DNA from: ANME-2 cluster archaeon
GTDB taxonomy: Archaea > Halobacteriota > Methanosarcinia > Methanosarcinales > Methanocomedenaceae
Direction: 5' to 3'
Length of the DNA stretch: 43,268 bases
NCBI GenBank assembly: GCA_019429385.1
Contig: JAHYIS010000023.1
Coordinates: 1 to 43,268 of the forward strand
In this document: positions 8,632-15,586 of the stretch, one piece after another
Numbering within the stretch: the first letter of the stretch is position 1
Layout of the letters: the number at the start of each line of letters is the position of its first letter
Position numbers and translations under genes: made by a program
Notes under the pieces: model-generated
Database searches by the model: none
Told to the model about the DNA's origin: nothing
The model's input: only the letters and a program-made list of their open reading frames with translations

Positions 8632-8730
8632 CTTTTTTACAATCTCTATTGAACCGCTGTTGGAAAGTGTTTTATCCCATCTTAATAAATGTATCATTGA
8701 ACAGTATTATTGATCGTACAGGAAATTTCC

Positions 8731-9657
8731 ATGAGTCAACAGGATAAAGATGAGCTTATAAAAAGAATCCTTGAACGAAAGGAGGAACGTAATGCTGTCA
8801 TCCTTGCGCACAATTACCAGCGGGGGGAGGTCCAGGACATTGCTGATTTTGTGGGTGATAGCCTGGGATTGAGCCAGCAGGCTGCCAAACTTGACGCTGA
8901 TGTCATTGTATTTTGTGGTGTGGATTTCATGGCAGAAAGTGCTGCAATACTGAGCCCTGGCAAGACCGTGCTGATGCCTGAAACCTCGGCAATGTGTCCC
9001 ATGGCTGCCATGATCACACCGGAAGACCTGGTCAGGACCAGGCAGAAATATCCTGATGCTGCAGTTGTATCCTATGTGAATACCAGCGCAGCTGTAAAGG
9101 CGGAATCAGATATCTGCTGTACGTCATCCAATGCCATCCAGGTGGTGAACAGCCTGGATGAGGATGTGGTGATATTCGTGCCTGATAAGAACCTGGCACT
9201 ATATACCCAGCGCTTTACTGATAAGATGATCATACCCTGGGACGGGTACTGCCCTACTCACCACCAGATACTGCCAGGCGATATCCTGCTCATGAGAGAA
9301 GACCATCCCGAAGCTGAAGTGATCGTGCATCCTGAATGTAAACCCGAGGTTATTGATGCAGCAGATACGGTGTTGAGTACCGGGGGCATGCTCACTCATG
9401 TAAAGAAGTCACAACATAAGGAGTTCATAATAGGGACCGAAGTTGGTATGCTGCACCGGCTCAGGAAGGATAATCCTGATAAGATATTCTATCCGGCCTC
9501 AAAGTACGCGGTTTGTCCAAACATGAAAATGAACGACCTGAATAGCATCGTTATGGCACTTGAGGAGAACAGGCATGTCATCACTGTACCTGAATCCGTG
9601 CGGGTACGGGCCAAACAGACACTGGACCGCATGCTTGAAGCGGGACGGGGCGATTGA
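8731..9657 (+). CDS. nadA: Quinolinate synthase NadA
   Basis: The 308-residue protein condenses iminoaspartate with dihydroxyacetone phosphate to quinolinate, for NAD synthesis. Visible are the three-fold repeat motifs and the three cluster cysteines: one in AMCPMA, one in HPECKPEV and one in AVCPNMKMN. Also present are [43 protein letters not shown] and VPDKNLA. ATG 8731 is preceded by AGGAAA at a suitable distance; a TTG at 8710 is in frame but less likely. Its stop overlaps the ATG of the UbiA-family gene by one base (TGATG), implying translational coupling. No nadB or nadC is in the window. Confidence 0.95.
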   Translation: MSQQDKDELIKRILERKEERNAVILAHNYQRGEVQDIADFVGDSLGLSQQAAKLDADVIVFCGVDFMAESAAILSPGKTVLMPETSAMCPMAAMITPEDLVRTRQKYPDAAVVSYVNTSAAVKAESDICCTSSNAIQVVNSLDEDVVIFVPDKNLALYTQRFTDKMIIPWDGYCPTHHQILPGDILLMREDHPEAEVIVHPECKPEVIDAADTVLSTGGMLTHVKKSQHKEFIIGTEVGMLHRLRKDNPDKIFYPASKYAVCPNMKMNDLNSIVMALEENRHVITVPESVRVRAKQTLDRMLEAGRGD

Positions 9658-10538
9658 TGCCAGAGAGTGTAAAGTATGTCAGGGCGGTCTTTGAACTGCT
9701 CAGGTGGGGTAATTGTGCTATGGCAGGGTTTGCCGCCCTGGTGGGTACATTGATAGCATTCCTGGCATTACCTGATTCTCTTGAGGTTGTGCTGGTGTAT
9801 GAACCGGTGCTGGTGTTTGGTGCTGTTTTCCTGATAACAGGGGCAGGTAATGCTGTAAACGATTATTATGATTTTGAGATAGACCGTATAAACCGGCCTG
9901 AGAGGCCCATACCATCAGGCAGGGTCGGGCGCTCATCTGCCCTGTACCTGTCATTCCTGTTATTTGCGCTGGGGATCGCTCTTTCCTCCTTGCTGGGGCC
10001 CTTATGCCTCGTTCTGGCCATGTTCAATTCAGTGATGCTGTTTTTGTATGCCAGCAATTTTAAACGCATGGCATTGATGGGAAACCTGGTTGTCGGATAC
10101 CTGACGGGTTCGACCTTCCTGTTCGGGGGCGCACTGGCCGTTTTTCAGGGGACAGGCATCCAGTCTACAGTGATATTGTTCATACTGGCAACCCTGGCCA
10201 ACCTGGCAAGGGAAATAGTAAAGGATATCCAGGATATGGAAGGTGACCTTAAGGGTGGGGCGCATACCCTTCCGATAAAAATTGGTGCCCGTGGTGCGGC
10301 CCGAGTCGCCGCTGTGGCCGGGATATCGGGTGTGGTTCTCAGCCCGCTTCCATTTTTGTTCAATGTGAACAATGCTTTTGGTATATCTTATCTTGCAGTA
10401 ATATTTATTGCGGATATGTTGTTCTTAGTAGCGGTAAATGAGGTATTGTTCAGAAACAATGCAGCTAAAGCCTCAAAATTATTAAAGATGGCCATGTTCG
10501 TGGCTCTGGTTGCCTTTGTTGTGGGTGCGGTTTTGTAG
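9657..10538 (+). CDS. UbiA prenyltransferase, probably geranylgeranylglycerol-phosphate geranylgeranyltransferase
   Basis: The 293-residue integral membrane protein has about eight or nine hydrophobic helices. The first Asp-rich motif is NAVNDYYDFEID (residues 65-76) and the second is VKDIQDMEGD. Both bind the prenyl diphosphate through magnesium. Archaeal members of this length usually make digeranylgeranylglyceryl phosphate, the second ether bond of membrane lipids; other UbiA substrates cannot be excluded. The ATG overlaps the nadA stop. A 34-bp minisatellite starts six bases after its own stop. Confidence 0.85.
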   Translation: MPESVKYVRAVFELLRWGNCAMAGFAALVGTLIAFLALPDSLEVVLVYEPVLVFGAVFLITGAGNAVNDYYDFEIDRINRPERPIPSGRVGRSSALYLSFLLFALGIALSSLLGPLCLVLAMFNSVMLFLYASNFKRMALMGNLVVGYLTGSTFLFGGALAVFQGTGIQSTVILFILATLANLAREIVKDIQDMEGDLKGGAHTLPIKIGARGAARVAAVAGISGVVLSPLPFLFNVNNAFGISYLAVIFIADMLFLVAVNEVLFRNNAAKASKLLKMAMFVALVAFVVGAVL

Positions 10539-10544
10539 TAGGCA

Positions 10545-10744
10545 TTGTGCTGGAGTGAGCGCGGTCTTGGAGGAGGAGTTGTGCTGGAGTGAGCGCGGTC
10601 TTGGAGGAGGAGTTGTGCTGGAGTGAGCGCGGTCTTGGAGGAGGAGTTGTGCTGGAGTGAGCGCGGTCTTGGAGGAGGAGTTGTCTTGGAGTGAGCGCGG
10701 TGTTGGAGGAGGAGTTGTGCTGGAGTGGGCGCTACGTTGGAGTG
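10545..10744. repeat. Minisatellite: 34-bp tandem unit, about 5.9 copies
   Basis: Units begin at 10545, 10579, 10613, 10647, 10681 and 10715. Each begins TTGTGCTGGAGTGAGCGCGG and ends TCTTGGAGGAGGAG. Units 1-4 are identical as read, unit 5 has two substitutions, and unit 6 is truncated and diverged. The period is not a multiple of three, and the frames crossing it keep no repeat periodicity, so it is not coding. The remainder of the interval up to the histone gene (to 10929) is AT-rich promoter-like DNA. Confidence 0.93.
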
Positions 10745-10929
10745 CTTTTTTAGATTTTATACAATGAATCACATTACGATTTCTATATCAGAAATCCTAT
10801 GTGGTCAATTTACTGTATTGGGGTTTATTTTGCCCTATATTATTATCATAATGTTTAAATAGGCTTAATAATATGTTAGGGAATTGATTTACTGCCTGAT
10901 TTATATTATATCGAAGGAAGTACAGTATT

Positions 10930-11148
10930 ATGAAAGACAGAATTGTTCCAACAGCACCGGTAGAACGTCTCATCAGGGCAGCTGGCGCACACAGGGTTAG
11001 TGCTACTGCCAGTGATGCCCTCGCAAAGCATCTGGAAGAATATGGTATTAAAGTGGCCAAAAGAGCTAACAGTCTGGCCTTGCACGCAAAAAGGACAACC
11101 GTTAAGGGAGAGGACATCGAAGAAGCCCTTAGACAGATGAATCCGTGA
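10930..11148 (+). CDS. Archaeal histone
   Basis: The 72-residue single histone fold begins MKDRIVPTAPVERLIRAAG and contains RVSATASDALAKHLEEYG, IKVAKRANSLALHAKRTTVK and the terminal helix GEDIEEALRQM. Length and residues match the HMf/HTz type. It dimerises and wraps DNA into nucleosome-like particles. A Shine-Dalgarno-like GGAAG lies about 10 bases upstream of the ATG. A hairpin with a T-tract follows the stop, so it is monocistronic. Confidence 0.96.
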   Translation: MKDRIVPTAPVERLIRAAGAHRVSATASDALAKHLEEYGIKVAKRANSLALHAKRTTVKGEDIEEALRQMNP

Positions 11149-11159
11149 AAGCTCCAAAC

Positions 11160-11192
11160 GCCTGTGTACCTATACAGGCATGCTTTTTTTTT
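11160..11192 (+). terminator. Hairpin/T-tract terminator after the histone gene
   Basis: GCCTGT (11160-11165) pairs with ACAGGC (11174-11179) across an 8-base loop. A run of nine T follows at 11184-11192, twelve bases after the histone stop. It also separates the histone from the convergent roadblock-like gene. Confidence 0.75.
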
Positions 11193-11206
11193 AATAAATT
11201 GTTACA

Positions 11207-11602
11207 TCAAAGATTTGTCTGATTAATACTGGTGACCATCGTTTCCATTTTTGCCAGTATATTGTTCACATCTGCGTTAGGTTCCACCAGAACCATAATC
11301 AATGTGTTCGTGTTAATTTTTCGCAATGCTATTATGCCATTATCAGTGTAGGTCAGATTGTACCTGAAGCCTGTATAATCCAGCCGCGTGGCCATTTCCT
11401 GGGTGTATCGATAAATAACAGACGAAACTGCGTGGGCCAGTTTTGTATTTACTTTCCTGTTAAAATGACTTGACACTTCAAGTCCTGCGGGAGTGGAGAT
11501 ACCTATACCCACAACACCTTCCACAGTAGAGCAATAATCATCAAGCAAATTATATAACGTCTCAGACAAACGTTCACTCAATTCAATTTCATCCCCATTC
11601 AT
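11207..11602 (-). CDS. Roadblock/LC7-like protein
   Basis: The 131-residue soluble alpha/beta protein resembles the roadblock/longin fold: a helical start (LSERLSETLYNLLDDYC), a strand pair VEGVVGIGISTPAGLEVSSHF, a central helix (LAHAVSSVIYRYTQEMATRL), then strands YNLTYTDNGIIALRKIN and TLIMVLVEPNADV, and a last helix. Archaeal roadblock proteins often act with small GTPases; none is adjacent. The family call comes from strand order and the GI.I.T..GL.V pattern, so it is moderate. It converges on the histone gene and is divergent from thiL. Confidence 0.6.
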   Translation of the reverse strand: MNGDEIELSERLSETLYNLLDDYCSTVEGVVGIGISTPAGLEVSSHFNRKVNTKLAHAVSSVIYRYTQEMATRLDYTGFRYNLTYTDNGIIALRKINTNTLIMVLVEPNADVNNILAKMETMVTSINQTNL

Positions 11603-11681
11603 TTTTTACATTATTAACAAATACTATGTAAATCTAACAGATGATAATATTTACGATTTATATTGAAACCAGGGTCAGACC

Positions 11682-12668
11682 ATGAAATTAAAAGATTTGA
11701 ACGAACGGGACATTATTTCCCTCATTACCGGGATCTTTCAGGCGGAACCAATTGATACTGTATCGCCCTTTCCAATAGTGGGGCCCGGTGAGGATGATTG
11801 TTCGGTTATAGAGTTGGGTGAAGGCAGATACCTGGTATCGTCCACAGATATGCTTCATGAGAGTACGGATTTCCCCAAAGGGATGACCCCGTGGCAGATA
11901 GGCTGGATGAGTGTGGCTGTAAACCTCAGTGATATTGCCGCCATGGGGGCTAAACCTGTTGGTGTCATGATGGCACTGGGACTGCCCCCTACTACCGAAC
12001 TGGATTTTATTAAGGAACTTGCCAGAGGTATGGATGCCTGCGCCCGCCAGTATGGAACAAGCATTATCGGTGGCGACGTTGACCGGCACGATGAACTGAC
12101 CATCGTGGGCTCTGTACTGGGTTTGGCCGATGACGGATATCTGGTGCGAAGAAAGGGAGCACAGGTAGGTGATGTGGTGTGCGTAACAGGTGAACTGGGT
12201 GCAGCCGGTGCGGCACTGGATTCGCTCCGGAATAAAACAAAAGCATATCCCTATGTAATGAAAAAACTCTACATGCCTGTACCCAGGATACGTGAAGGGA
12301 TGGCCCTGGCACAAACAGGCTGCCTGACTTCGATGATGGATATCAGTGATGGACTGGCATTGTCGTTGCACGATATTGGAGTGGCCAGCGGTGTGGGATT
12401 TTGCATCAATCCTTCCAGTATACCGGTACACAGGACCGTTCGGCAGATGGCTGGTAATGAAGCCCGGCTTGTTGAGTGGAGCGTGTATTCCGGTGGTGAT
12501 TTTGAACTGCTGTTCACTATCCGGGCCGGGTGTGTGGAAAAGGCCAGGAAAATGGCTCATTTCACGGTGATAGGTGAAGTCACTGCCGGCGGGATTGTCT
12601 TTTTGCAGGATGGCCACACCACTGAGCTGGAGGCCAGGGGATACCTGCAGTTCGGGGATAAAGTATAA
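11682..12668 (+). CDS. thiL: Thiamine-monophosphate kinase ThiL
   Basis: The 328-residue AIR-synthase/PurM-fold kinase phosphorylates thiamine monophosphate to the diphosphate cofactor. Signatures: GPGEDDCSVIELG near residue 33, STDMLHESTDFPKGMTPWQIG, VNLSDIAAMGAKPVGVMMALGLP (metal and nucleotide site), SIIGGDVDRHDELTI, CVTGELGAAGAAL, SMMDISDGLALSLHDIG, and VYSGGDFELLFTI. Length and motif order are standard. A 25-base gap leads to the next gene on the same strand. Confidence 0.94.
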   Translation: MKLKDLNERDIISLITGIFQAEPIDTVSPFPIVGPGEDDCSVIELGEGRYLVSSTDMLHESTDFPKGMTPWQIGWMSVAVNLSDIAAMGAKPVGVMMALGLPPTTELDFIKELARGMDACARQYGTSIIGGDVDRHDELTIVGSVLGLADDGYLVRRKGAQVGDVVCVTGELGAAGAALDSLRNKTKAYPYVMKKLYMPVPRIREGMALAQTGCLTSMMDISDGLALSLHDIGVASGVGFCINPSSIPVHRTVRQMAGNEARLVEWSVYSGGDFELLFTIRAGCVEKARKMAHFTVIGEVTAGGIVFLQDGHTTELEARGYLQFGDKV

Positions 12669-12693
12669 TTAGCTGCAATTAAAGGTTGATACC

Positions 12694-13764
12694 ATGGTTA
12701 CATGTCCCACATGCGGAGGAACAACCTGTATCGACCCGGCCGATGATGTGCTGGATTCCCTCTACCAGATATATATGGCCTGCCCGAAGTGCCAGCCTGA
12801 ACCGGGATGGAAAAAACATACTGCTCTTGCAGACCAGCCCGGCCTGCCTGCATTGGAGCATTTTGATGCGGGTATGTTGCGGTGCACCTCTTGCGGCCGC
12901 AGACCCCTGGATGCAGTGATGGCACATGCCCTGTCCATTATGATGGAGCACGGGGACCGGAACAATGATGCAGGACTCTCACAGGTAGGTACACCGCTTA
13001 TTGCCAGGGGATTCCCCATCATGTACCCGCCCAGGTTGGGTCCTGATAGTATTGTCCTGATAACAGATTCTATAGGACAGGCGACAGCTGAGGATATTGT
13101 GAACAGGGTGCCCGAGGTCAGGGGCGTGGTGTTGCGGCATGGCGGACAGGCCCAGAGCGTGGGGATACTTGACTCTGGCTCCAGCCCGCATGAATATACC
13201 CTGCTTGCGGGTTGTGACATGAGATGTGATGTTGCCCAGACCGCTTTTGGTGAGCTGGTGATATATAAGAGCCAGAGCAAGATACATATCGAGTTCGATA
13301 ACCGCCATAAGATGGATATGCTCGGGAAACTGGACAGGGAAGGTCTGCTGGCTGGTAAGGTGGTGGTGGATGGGTTGTGCGGTCCCGGTACCCTTGGACT
13401 TATGGCTATGCTGGCGGGTGCCTGCAAGGTGGTGTTCAATGATGCCTGGCGCCCTGCTATTGAGAACGTGCTGTTGAACATTGAAGTCAATAAAGCGCTG
13501 CTGGGTGCGGATGCGGACCTGGAAGTCATCACGACATTGGACGTACTGCCTCTGGTGGGGGATGAACCGGTACTGGTAGCCAGGGTGATGCGGGAAAGGG
13601 GACGTGTTGCGGCTGAAGTGTATTTTGGGGACCTGCGCAAACTCGCGGGAATCGTTGAAAAATGGGATGTATGCCTGATCGATGCTTTTCCGGCAATGGA
13701 GACTTCGGCGCTTGTCAATACCTGGACCGCGAAGCATCCCGGTGGTAATGTGGTTGTGGTATGA
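12694..13764 (+). CDS. Zinc-ribbon protein with class I methyltransferase-like domain
   Basis: The 356-residue protein has Cys pairs at 4/7, 30/33 and 64/67 (CPTC, CPKC, CTSC), consistent with two small zinc sites in the first 70 residues. A middle region carries DSIVLITDSIGQATAEDIVNRV. The C-terminal Rossmann-like domain has a motif I-like VVDGLCGPGTLGLMAM (about 224-239) followed by VVFNDAWRPAIENVLLNIEVN, which resembles the SAM site of Trm5-type RNA methyltransferases. The catalytic NPP-type motif is not obvious, so activity and substrate are unknown. It follows thiL by 25 bases and precedes the convergent RNase P RNA. Confidence 0.6.
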   Translation: MVTCPTCGGTTCIDPADDVLDSLYQIYMACPKCQPEPGWKKHTALADQPGLPALEHFDAGMLRCTSCGRRPLDAVMAHALSIMMEHGDRNNDAGLSQVGTPLIARGFPIMYPPRLGPDSIVLITDSIGQATAEDIVNRVPEVRGVVLRHGGQAQSVGILDSGSSPHEYTLLAGCDMRCDVAQTAFGELVIYKSQSKIHIEFDNRHKMDMLGKLDREGLLAGKVVVDGLCGPGTLGLMAMLAGACKVVFNDAWRPAIENVLLNIEVNKALLGADADLEVITTLDVLPLVGDEPVLVARVMRERGRVAAEVYFGDLRKLAGIVEKWDVCLIDAFPAMETSALVNTWTAKHPGGNVVVV

Positions 13765-13810
13765 GAAAAAAAGGTATGGAAGAGGGGTGAAGGGTTAATG
13801 ATAGGTAAAT

Positions 13811-14196
13811 GAGTGAGGATAGTAAGCCCCCTTCTGTTTTAGCGGCACTTCCCTTGGGATGTGGTCCGCCATATAACGGCATTCGGCTAAGCGCCAACTC
13901 CGGGCCGGCCCCGGACGTGCCGTATGGCCCCTGTTTGGCTTGCACCCACGAGGATTCACGCGTTCCATCCGCTTATCCGCGCGACCTCAACCTTGCGGTA
14001 TCATTGCATTGACGCGGTGCGGTATCGTTTCTGTGCCATCATGCGGCCCGGCGTTAAGCCAGACCGTGAGCCGCCGGTTTTGCACGGCAGCTGCCAGGAC
14101 TCTCATCCTACGTCCACTACAGGCGTTCGTGTGTCCGGGTGGTGGGGGGACTTTCCTCAGGTCAATTGACCCGGAGGCCGTCCTTCCTCTCTCGGG
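13811..14196 (-). ncRNA. rnpB: RNase P RNA
   Basis: On the minus strand the universal core is present: GAGGAAAGTCC near the 5' side (14160-14149) and ACAGAAGGGGGCTTACTATC near the 3' side, with GC-rich arms between. The ends pair as P1: GAGAGAGGA (from 14193) with TCCTCACTC (13819-13811), one A-A mismatch. This is the catalytic RNA that removes tRNA 5' leaders. A TATA-like CCTTATACC lies about 25-35 bases upstream of the 5' end. The exact ends are estimated from P1. A copy of its promoter and first bases recurs at 15403-15475. Confidence 0.92.
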
Positions 14197-14334
14197 ATGT
14201 AATAGGTGGATGTGGGGTATAAGGTTTGTTGTTGCTTTGTTATTGTTTGTGGTTACACCACACGCAGGGATGGAATAATAGGATCGATTCCATTAGATAT
14301 CTGTACTTACGATAGAAAGAAAAAAAGAGTGGTT

Positions 14335-14355
14335 GTGGGTAAAAAATTTACCCAC
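14335..14355 (-). terminator. Hairpin terminator after the small membrane operon
   Basis: GTGGGTAAA (14335-14343) and TTTACCCAC (14347-14355) form a perfect 9-bp stem. In the minus-strand transcript it lies about 25 bases past the stop of the last membrane gene and is followed by a T-rich stretch (CTCTTTTTTTC). It separates this operon from the rnpB promoter. Confidence 0.65.
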
Positions 14356-14380
14356 TTAAAACTGATTTAAGTTGAAAAAA

Positions 14381-14710
14381 TTACTTTTTCGTGCTCTTGT
14401 TCAACTTGTAACCACCATAAATGAAGAGACTTGCCTGGAAAATATAAAATATACTTTCAAACCACTTCAAACTAAATTCTGTATTAAATCCGAATTCAAT
14501 TCCATGACCAAAGTATCTGCCTGAAGCACTCAGGAATCCGAAGATACCCATTAATAATAGAAATTTGAGTAAATCCTTGTTAAGCGCTCCTTCAAATGCC
14601 TTATACGCTTTGTAATATAGGAATATTACACCTACATATATCAGTGCAATGACTATTTTTAATGCGGGATTGAATATGCTAGTCTCATAATTAAAATCTA
14701 ACATTTTCAT
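14381..14710 (-). CDS. Four-helix membrane protein, paralogue of its neighbour
   Basis: The 109-residue protein has hydrophobic segments at about 17-34, 47-64 and 85-101 and a weaker one between. It shares a layout with the gene just upstream: N-terminal ..NYET/KTS.(F/L)NP.LK, then a helix ending FLYYKAYKA / LFYKARKA, then a Lys-linked helix and GIFGFLSASGRYFGH / GIAAFTFRFLGD. The two are tandem paralogues of equal length that overlap by 20 bases and are probably co-translated. I do not recognise the family; it could be a small membrane sensor or transport-like subunit. Confidence 0.65.
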   Translation of the reverse strand: MKMLDFNYETSIFNPALKIVIALIYVGVIFLYYKAYKAFEGALNKDLLKFLLLMGIFGFLSASGRYFGHGIEFGFNTEFSLKWFESIFYIFQASLFIYGGYKLNKSTKK

Positions 14711-15020
14711 TCACCTCTTTGACATATTTCAAGAATTTTGCAGCAACAAGCAAATTCATAAAGGCAAATGCCAGGAAGAATAATGATTCGCCCCATTTGA
14801 AATCGAGGGTTATAATATCCCCTAAAAATCTAAAGGTAAACGCCGCAATTCCAAGAACCAGACTTACCATTAAAAAATTAAGTCCTTTCTTAAAATCGCC
14901 ACCATATGCTTTACGTGCCTTATAAAAAAGTATCAAAGCAATTACATAAAGTAAAGGAGCTAACCACTTAAGTATTGGATTTAACATACTTGTCTTGTAG
15001 TTTAGTATTTCTATTACCAT
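14691..15020 (-). CDS. Four-helix membrane protein, paralogue of the downstream gene
   Basis: The 109-residue protein MVIEILNYKTSMLNPILK has four probable membrane helices (about 16-32, 47-63, 72-85 and 86-98). The start is supported by a strong Shine-Dalgarno (GGGGTGA) eight bases upstream, directly after the stop of the 44-residue ORF. It overlaps its paralogue by 20 bases. The A+T-rich, Lys-rich composition is unlike the surrounding housekeeping genes and hints at acquisition. Function unknown. Confidence 0.65.
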   Translation of the reverse strand: MVIEILNYKTSMLNPILKWLAPLLYVIALILFYKARKAYGGDFKKGLNFLMVSLVLGIAAFTFRFLGDIITLDFKWGESLFFLAFAFMNLLVAAKFLKYVKEVNENVRF

Positions 15021-15032
15021 TTTTTTTCACCC

Positions 15033-15167
15033 CTAAATTTTATCAAATTCTTTTGCTTGATCTTCACCCAAAAATACAGTTACTTTCTCCCTGCATTTTC
15101 GAACACATTCATCCTCACTTAATCTATCAACGGTTGCAGCACTTGCAGGACCGAAGAATTTCGCCAT
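15033..15167 (-). CDS. Small Cys-containing protein, first gene of the membrane operon (start interrupted by an A11 run)
   Basis: From ATG 15167 the frame reads MAKFFGPASAATVDRLSEDE, then CVRKCREKVTVFLGEDQAKE, and ends FDKI (44 residues). It has a CxxxC pair and strongly protein-like helices. A better start lies at ATG 15196 with GGTGA eight bases upstream, but 11 A residues (minus strand, 15190-15180) put that start one base out of frame. With 12 A it would read MAKKKKCKELMAKFFGPAS. Either the internal ATG is used, slippage occurs on the A run, or the run length is an assembly or sequencing error. It is followed closely by two paralogous membrane genes. Confidence 0.6.
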   Translation of the reverse strand: MAKFFGPASAATVDRLSEDECVRKCREKVTVFLGEDQAKEFDKI

Positions 15168-15215
15168 GAGTTCTTTACATTTTTTTTTTTCGCCATAGAT
15201 TCACCGCCCGTGAAT

Positions 15216-15265
15216 AATGTCTATATATCATCATCATTGTGATGAGGATATAATATATAGACATT
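15216..15265. promoter_or_regulatory. Large palindrome upstream of the small membrane operon
   Basis: AATGTCTATATAT (15216-15228) is perfectly inverted at 15253-15265 (ATATATAGACATT). A smaller inverted pair CATCA/TGATG lies in the centre. It sits about 20 bases before the first possible start codon (15196) amid overlapping TATA-like sequence, the place expected of an operator overlapping the promoter. No dedicated regulator gene is adjacent. Confidence 0.6.
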
Positions 15266-15302
15266 AATATATATATATCGTTATTGTGCGTCCTCGAAAG
15301 TA

Positions 15303-15400
15303 GCTCTCATGATGTCCTGCAAAATGGTTGAGCGATACTTCCGGGTAGGGGCAACTTCTGTTCCCACAGGATGTTCAGGAAGTCCTTCAGCGAGGTTGAC
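15303..15400 (-). pseudogene. Fragment of a panE-like (ketopantoate reductase) gene
   Basis: On the minus strand one frame reads LKDFLNILWEQKLP and the next frame continues PTRKYRSTILQDIMRA. These match QEFLQILWERKLP and PTREHRSSMLQDIVRG of the intact panE-like gene near 21300-21400, with a frameshift between them. Only about 30 codons remain. Its upstream side is joined directly to a copy of the rnpB 5' end, at a point where both parents carry ATTGACC. It cannot make a functional enzyme. Confidence 0.7.
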
Positions 15401-15402
15401 CC

Positions 15403-15475
15403 CCGGTCAATTGACCCGGGATGGTCCTTCCTCTCATGAATGTAAAGAATGTATGTGGAGGATAAGGTTTATTTT
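15403..15475 (-). repeat. Duplicated rnpB promoter and 5' end
   Basis: This segment repeats the rnpB start region (about 14163-14235) with scattered changes. Both carry GGTCAATTGACCCGG, then GTCCTTCCTCTC, then ATGTAA, and finally GATAAGGTTT or TATAAGGTTT at the TATA position (plus-strand reading). The RNase P core beyond the first 30 or so bases is absent, so this is not a second RNase P RNA gene. If the TATA is still active, it would transcribe leftward through the panE fragment toward the membrane operon. Confidence 0.7.
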
Positions 15476-15586
15476 GGCAATGGCAGGTTGGCCAGGTAAC
15501 ATGTACCGGGCCGGACAGGTAAAAGATTTGCCAAAATCTTGTTCCTGCCTGTACCAGTAGAGTTAACGTAAACGTACTCTCAAAAT

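Noticed and set aside
10482-10772. A 96-residue minus-strand frame rich in Thr-Pro-Pro and Ser
   Set aside because: It is a translation of the 34-bp minisatellite. The period is not a multiple of three and there is no start context.
15403-15475. A second RNase P RNA gene
   Set aside because: Only the promoter and about the first 30 bases are copied; the GAGGAAAGTCC core and the 3' half are missing.
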